Source: Bordetella parapertussis
GTDB taxonomy: Bacteria > Pseudomonadota > Gammaproteobacteria > Burkholderiales > SG8-39
Assembly: GCA_945869935.1 (NCBI GenBank)
Contig: CAMBSA010000061.1
Coordinates: 1 to 7,884, forward strand
Direction: 5' to 3'
Length of the DNA stretch: 7,884 nucleotides
Numbering within the stretch: position 1 is the stretch's first letter; the number at the start of each line of letters is the position of its first letter. Shown here one piece after another: positions 5,431 to 7,884 of this stretch. The notes under the pieces were generated by a model, which worked only from the letters and a program-made list of their open reading frames with translations, made no database searches and was not told the origin of the DNA. The translations under genes and the position numbers were made by a program.

Positions 5431-6507
5431 ATGGCGGCTAAAGGATTCAGGGTGTTCGACGGCGACGGTCATGTCTACGAGGACGACGACGAACTCGCCG
5501 AACACTACGAGGGCAAGTACAAGGGCCAGAAGCGCTTCAAGGCCTTCGGCATCTTCCCCAGCCTCGACGGCTGGGCGCGCGGCTTCATCCTCAGCCGCGA
5601 CGACAAGACCCGCAAGTACACGCACACCAACGCCGCGATCTGGGGCGAGGTGCTGAATGAACTCAACGCCGAGGGCAGTGTCCTCTATCCGACGGCAGCA
5701 CTTGCTTTCGGCCTGATGCAGGACGTGGAATTCGCCACCGCCACCGCGACCGCCTACAACAACTGGCTGGAAGAACGCTACACCAAGCTGGATGACCGGC
5801 TCTACGGCGTGGGCATCATGGCGATCCAGGACCCGAAGGCGGCGGTGAAGGAACTCATCCGCTGCGCCACCAAGCGCAAGAACTTCGTTGCGATGTTCCT
5901 CCCCACCGTCACCGCGCTCGGGCGCACCTACGGCGACCCGTACTTCGACCCGATCTACGAGGCGGCGCAGAAGTACAAGATCCCGCTGGTGCTGCACGGT
6001 GGCCCGAGCCGCGGCATGGGCTTTGACCACTGGAATTTCCGCCCCTTCTGCAAGGTGCACACGCTCGAGCACCCGGTGCCGCTGATGATCCAGCTCACCG
6101 ATGTGATCTTCAGCGGCGTGTTCGACCGCTTCCCGAAATTGCGCATGGGCTTCATGGAAGGCGGCTGCTCCTGGGTGCCGTTCATGATGGACCGCCTGGA
6201 CTACGAGTACGGCTCGGTGCTCGGCCTGTCGATCCGCGGCAAGCTGAAGAAAAAGCGCCCGTCGCAGTACATCAGCGAAGGCGACAACTTCTGGGTCTCG
6301 TTCGAACTCGGCGAGAACGCGCTCAAGTACACGATTGACGCGATGGGCTCCGAGCGCATCCTTTATGCCTCGGACTATCCGCACGAGCCCACCGAGGAGG
6401 AACTGCTCGAGGAACTGCCCGAGTTCATCGCCAATCCGGCGTATTCGCTCGCGGTGAAGAAGAACATCCTCTACAAGAACATCAAGCGTTTCTACAACAT
6501 CAAGTGA
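5431..6507 (+). CDS. Amidohydrolase-2 family metal-dependent hydrolase/decarboxylase
   Basis: This 358-aa cytoplasmic TIM-barrel protein belongs to the family that includes ACMSD, gamma-resorcylate decarboxylase and 4-oxalomesaconate hydratase (PF04909). Candidate metal and active-site residues are Asp10, Asp12 and His14 in FDGDGHVYE after the first strand, His189 in LVLHGGPSRG, His210 or His214 in KVHTLEHP, Glu243 in GFMEGGCSWVPFMMDRLD, and Asp315 in LYASDYPHE. The first motif is D-x-D-x-H rather than the classic D-x-H-x-H, so one usual His ligand is replaced by Asp12, a variant common in an uncharacterised branch with DxDxHxxE. The C-terminus (NILYKNIKRFYNI) is the family's usual end, where the last strand leads into the final helix. 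It is followed by an SDR gene after 10 nt, so the two are probably one transcript. C-C hydrolysis, decarboxylation or amide hydrolysis are all possible; aromatic-acid catabolism is a reasonable guess, not shown. Confidence 0.9.
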   Translation: MAAKGFRVFDGDGHVYEDDDELAEHYEGKYKGQKRFKAFGIFPSLDGWARGFILSRDDKTRKYTHTNAAIWGEVLNELNAEGSVLYPTAALAFGLMQDVEFATATATAYNNWLEERYTKLDDRLYGVGIMAIQDPKAAVKELIRCATKRKNFVAMFLPTVTALGRTYGDPYFDPIYEAAQKYKIPLVLHGGPSRGMGFDHWNFRPFCKVHTLEHPVPLMIQLTDVIFSGVFDRFPKLRMGFMEGGCSWVPFMMDRLDYEYGSVLGLSIRGKLKKKRPSQYISEGDNFWVSFELGENALKYTIDAMGSERILYASDYPHEPTEEELLEELPEFIANPAYSLAVKKNILYKNIKRFYNIK

Positions 6508-6517
6508 GCCCGGCGCC

Positions 6518-7288
6518 ATGACCACACCGATGGATGATCTTGCAGGCCGCGTCGTCGTCATCACCGGCGGCGGCCAGGGTCTCGGCCGCGCCTATGCGCA
6601 CGCCTTTGCGGATGCGGGCGCGATTCCGGTGATCGCCGAGCTGAACGAGGGCAACGGCCGGACGGTCGCCGAGGAACTCGCGAAGAAAAAGCAGAAGGCG
6701 CTGTTTGTCCAGACCGACGTGGCATCCGACGATTCCGTGCAGGCGATGGTGGCCAAGGCCGACGCGGCTTTCGGGCGGATCGACGTGCTGGTGAACAACG
6801 CGGCGATCTTCTCAACGCTCCAGATGCGCCCGTTCGAGGAGATTCCGCTCGACGAATGGCGGCGCGTGCTCGACGTCAACATCACCGGGAGCTTCCTTTG
6901 CGCCCGCGCGGTGCTGCCGGTGATGCGCCGCGCCCACTGGGGGCGGATCATCAACGTCTCCTCGGGCACGGTCACGATGGGCAGGCCGAACTACATGCAT
7001 TACGTCACCTCCAAGGCGGCGGTGATCGGCATGGCACGATCGATGGCGCGCGAGGTCGGCAAGTACGGCATCAATGTCAACACCGTGCTTCCCGGGGCAA
7101 CGGTCACCGAAGTGCCGCGTGCCACGGTCAGCGACGCGCAGCGCCAGGCGATCGTCGGCATGCAGTGCATCCCCCGGATCGAGGAGATGGCTGACCTGAT
7201 CGGGCCGGTGATGTTCCTTGCGTCCGAGGCAAGCCGTTTCGTCACCGGGCAGTCGCTGACCGTCGACGGCGGGGTCACGCACCTCTAG
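6518..7288 (+). CDS. Classical short-chain dehydrogenase/reductase (SDR)
   Basis: This 256-aa cytoplasmic NAD(P)-dependent oxidoreductase probably interconverts an alcohol and a ketone. Motifs are complete: cofactor loop TGGGQGLG at 16-23, NNAA at 93-96, Asn121 (DVNITGSF), Ser148/Ser149 (INVSSGT), and Tyr162-x3-Lys166 (YVTSK), giving the Asn-Ser-Tyr-Lys tetrad. The end VTGQSLTVDGGVTHL is the usual C-terminus. The acidic Glu41 after the second strand (VIAELN) favours NAD over NADP. Length is typical for the classical class. The ATG at 6518 follows the amidohydrolase stop by 10 nt, and its ribosome binding site is poor (AGTGAG overlapping the upstream stop), so translation probably depends on coupling. 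An ATG four codons later (6530) is an alternative. Related enzymes are often annotated as FabG-like, but the setting beside an amidohydrolase suggests a catabolic rather than fatty-acid role. Substrate unknown. Confidence 0.94.
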   Translation: MTTPMDDLAGRVVVITGGGQGLGRAYAHAFADAGAIPVIAELNEGNGRTVAEELAKKKQKALFVQTDVASDDSVQAMVAKADAAFGRIDVLVNNAAIFSTLQMRPFEEIPLDEWRRVLDVNITGSFLCARAVLPVMRRAHWGRIINVSSGTVTMGRPNYMHYVTSKAAVIGMARSMAREVGKYGINVNTVLPGATVTEVPRATVSDAQRQAIVGMQCIPRIEEMADLIGPVMFLASEASRFVTGQSLTVDGGVTHL

Positions 7289-7302
7289 GGAGCCACTGAA
7301 CA

Positions 7303-7319
7303 AGGGGGCTACGCCCCCT
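7303..7319 (+). terminator. Hairpin after the SDR gene, possible weak terminator
   Basis: AGGGGGC (7303-7309) and GCCCCCT (7313-7319) form a perfect 7-bp GC-rich stem with a TAC loop, 14 nt after the SDR stop. No T run follows on either strand, so it may protect the mRNA 3' end or pause polymerase rather than terminate by itself. Confidence 0.45.
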
Positions 7320-7486
7320 CGTAACTCCCCCATCACAGAGGGAACGCTGAACCTTCAAGCCTCGACATTGGACTTGATCAGCGATTCCCCAGGCGTGGCT
7401 GTGCGGGGAGTCTGCCCGGGAGGGTGGATTCCCTGAAAAAGTTGAACATTTATTTCAAACCCCTAGACCCCGGGCCTGAAAGCGGT
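7320..7486. other. Convergent intergenic spacer between SDR and EamA genes
   Basis: This stretch has no credible coding frame. It holds an 8-bp stem with one G-U pair, GATTCCCC (7383-7390) with GGGGAGTC (7405-7412). A 6-bp inverted repeat, TAGACC (7464-7469) with GGTCTA (7484-7489), overlaps the EamA stop codon and could be the end structure of that minus-strand gene. An AT-rich patch lies at 7434-7460. No T-tailed terminator was found for either gene. Confidence 0.4.
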
Positions 7487-7884
7487 CTATTCACGCCCAG
7501 AAATGGTTCGCGTCCGCTCCGAGTAGAGGCCTATTGCCTCGTTGAATGCAAGCGCTGCGATTACCACCGCGCCGCCGGTGATGGCAGCGGTTCCCGGGTT
7601 TTCGCCGCTGCCGAGCCACGCCCAGGTCGGCCCGAGGATCAGCTCGAGCAGCGACAGGAGGCCGATCTCCGCGGCGCTCAGGCGTTTGACGACGAAGGAC
7701 GCGAACAGGGTGCAGGGAATCGCCAGCTGGAACGCACCGAGAAAGGCGTAGAGCGCGAGGTCTTTCGCGCCCGCGGTGAAGGGCAGTGCATACGCCACTG
7801 TGACGAACAGGGACAGGATCGCGCCGAGCAGCAGGGCGGGCACGAGGTCCACGCGCGCGCCGGTGCGCTTGAGCAGCATCAGGT
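7487..7884 (-). CDS. EamA/DMT-family transporter, C-terminal part (partial)
   Basis: The visible 131 residues are the second EamA half-repeat of an inner-membrane drug/metabolite-transporter permease, a family that exports or takes up small metabolites. Four to five hydrophobic segments can be seen: PALLLGAILSLFVTVAYALPF, LALYAFLGAFQLAIPCTLFASF, AAEIGLLSLLELILGPTWAWL and AAITGGAVVIAALAFNEAIGL. The third carries the conserved acidic residue and Pro of the family's sLlEpv..p..awl pattern (LELILGPTWAWL), followed by a short loop with Glu (GSGEN). The frame stays open to the window edge; the Met encoded at 7879 is unlikely to be the start because a full-length EamA protein is near 300 aa. It converges on the SDR gene. 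Substrate unknown. Confidence 0.88.
   Translation of the reverse strand, partial: LMLLKRTGARVDLVPALLLGAILSLFVTVAYALPFTAGAKDLALYAFLGAFQLAIPCTLFASFVVKRLSAAEIGLLSLLELILGPTWAWLGSGENPGTAAITGGAVVIAALAFNEAIGLYSERTRTISGRE

Noticed and set aside
4565..5431. 288-codon minus-strand open frame antisense to GST
   Set aside because: It crosses the GST terminator region and has no recognisable domain; GST is unmistakable on the plus strand.
4369..6507. A 712-codon plus-strand open frame running into the amidohydrolase
   Set aside because: Its first part is an out-of-frame shadow of the GST gene and passes through a rho-independent terminator. The real gene starts at 5431 behind AAGGAGG.
5329..6564. 411-codon minus-strand open frame antisense to the amidohydrolase
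   Set aside because: Low-complexity His/Arg/Glu/Val/Ala composition typical of an antisense GC-rich frame; it has no domain and covers a gene with clear catalytic motifs.

Overview
The window is GC-rich bacterial DNA, densely packed with genes on both strands. It holds eight protein genes; the outer two run off the window edges. The protein types (a periplasmic solute-binding protein, a beta-class glutathione S-transferase close to E. coli GstA, GMC/SDR/amidohydrolase enzymes) and a 20-bp dispersed-repeat-like palindrome of the form ATTCCC-N8-GGGAAT point to a proteobacterium, most plausibly a betaproteobacterium. That placement is inference; there is no rRNA or tRNA to confirm it.

Left part, all on the minus strand. 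At 990-1703 is a TenA/PqqC/CADD-like haem-oxygenase-fold protein in which all six expected metal-binding residues can be seen. It is followed 41 nt downstream by an ABC-type substrate-binding protein of the NMT1/THI5-like class (1-948, C-terminus cut by the window edge); the two look like one operon. Upstream of them lies a compact toxin-antitoxin module of the HI1419/HI1420 (HigB-HigA-like) type: the toxin comes first (2165-2515), the antitoxin overlaps it by 38 nt (1843-2202), and a near-perfect 18-bp palindrome sits just before the toxin start.

Middle part. A GMC-family FAD oxidoreductase (2693-4348, minus, probably starting at TTG behind a strong ribosome binding site) is divergent from a beta-class glutathione S-transferase (4583-5191, plus). 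The 234-nt region between them must hold both promoters. The GST gene ends at a clear rho-independent terminator.

Right part. After a spacer unusually rich in dyad symmetry (a 20-bp palindrome, then a dRS3-like repeat nested in a larger hairpin), an amidohydrolase-2-family TIM-barrel hydrolase or decarboxylase (5431-6507) and a classical short-chain dehydrogenase (6518-7288) form a two-gene plus-strand operon with a 10-nt gap. A convergent, truncated EamA/DMT-family permease (7487-7884, minus) closes the window.

Together, a GMC alcohol oxidoreductase, GST, amidohydrolase and SDR resemble accessory catabolism of organic acids or aromatic compounds with an uptake protein nearby. No substrate can be assigned from sequence alone. 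There is no CRISPR array, insertion sequence, phage gene or obvious new defence system here. The least explained items are the CADD-like metalloprotein paired with a solute-binding protein, and the structured spacer in front of the amidohydrolase operon.
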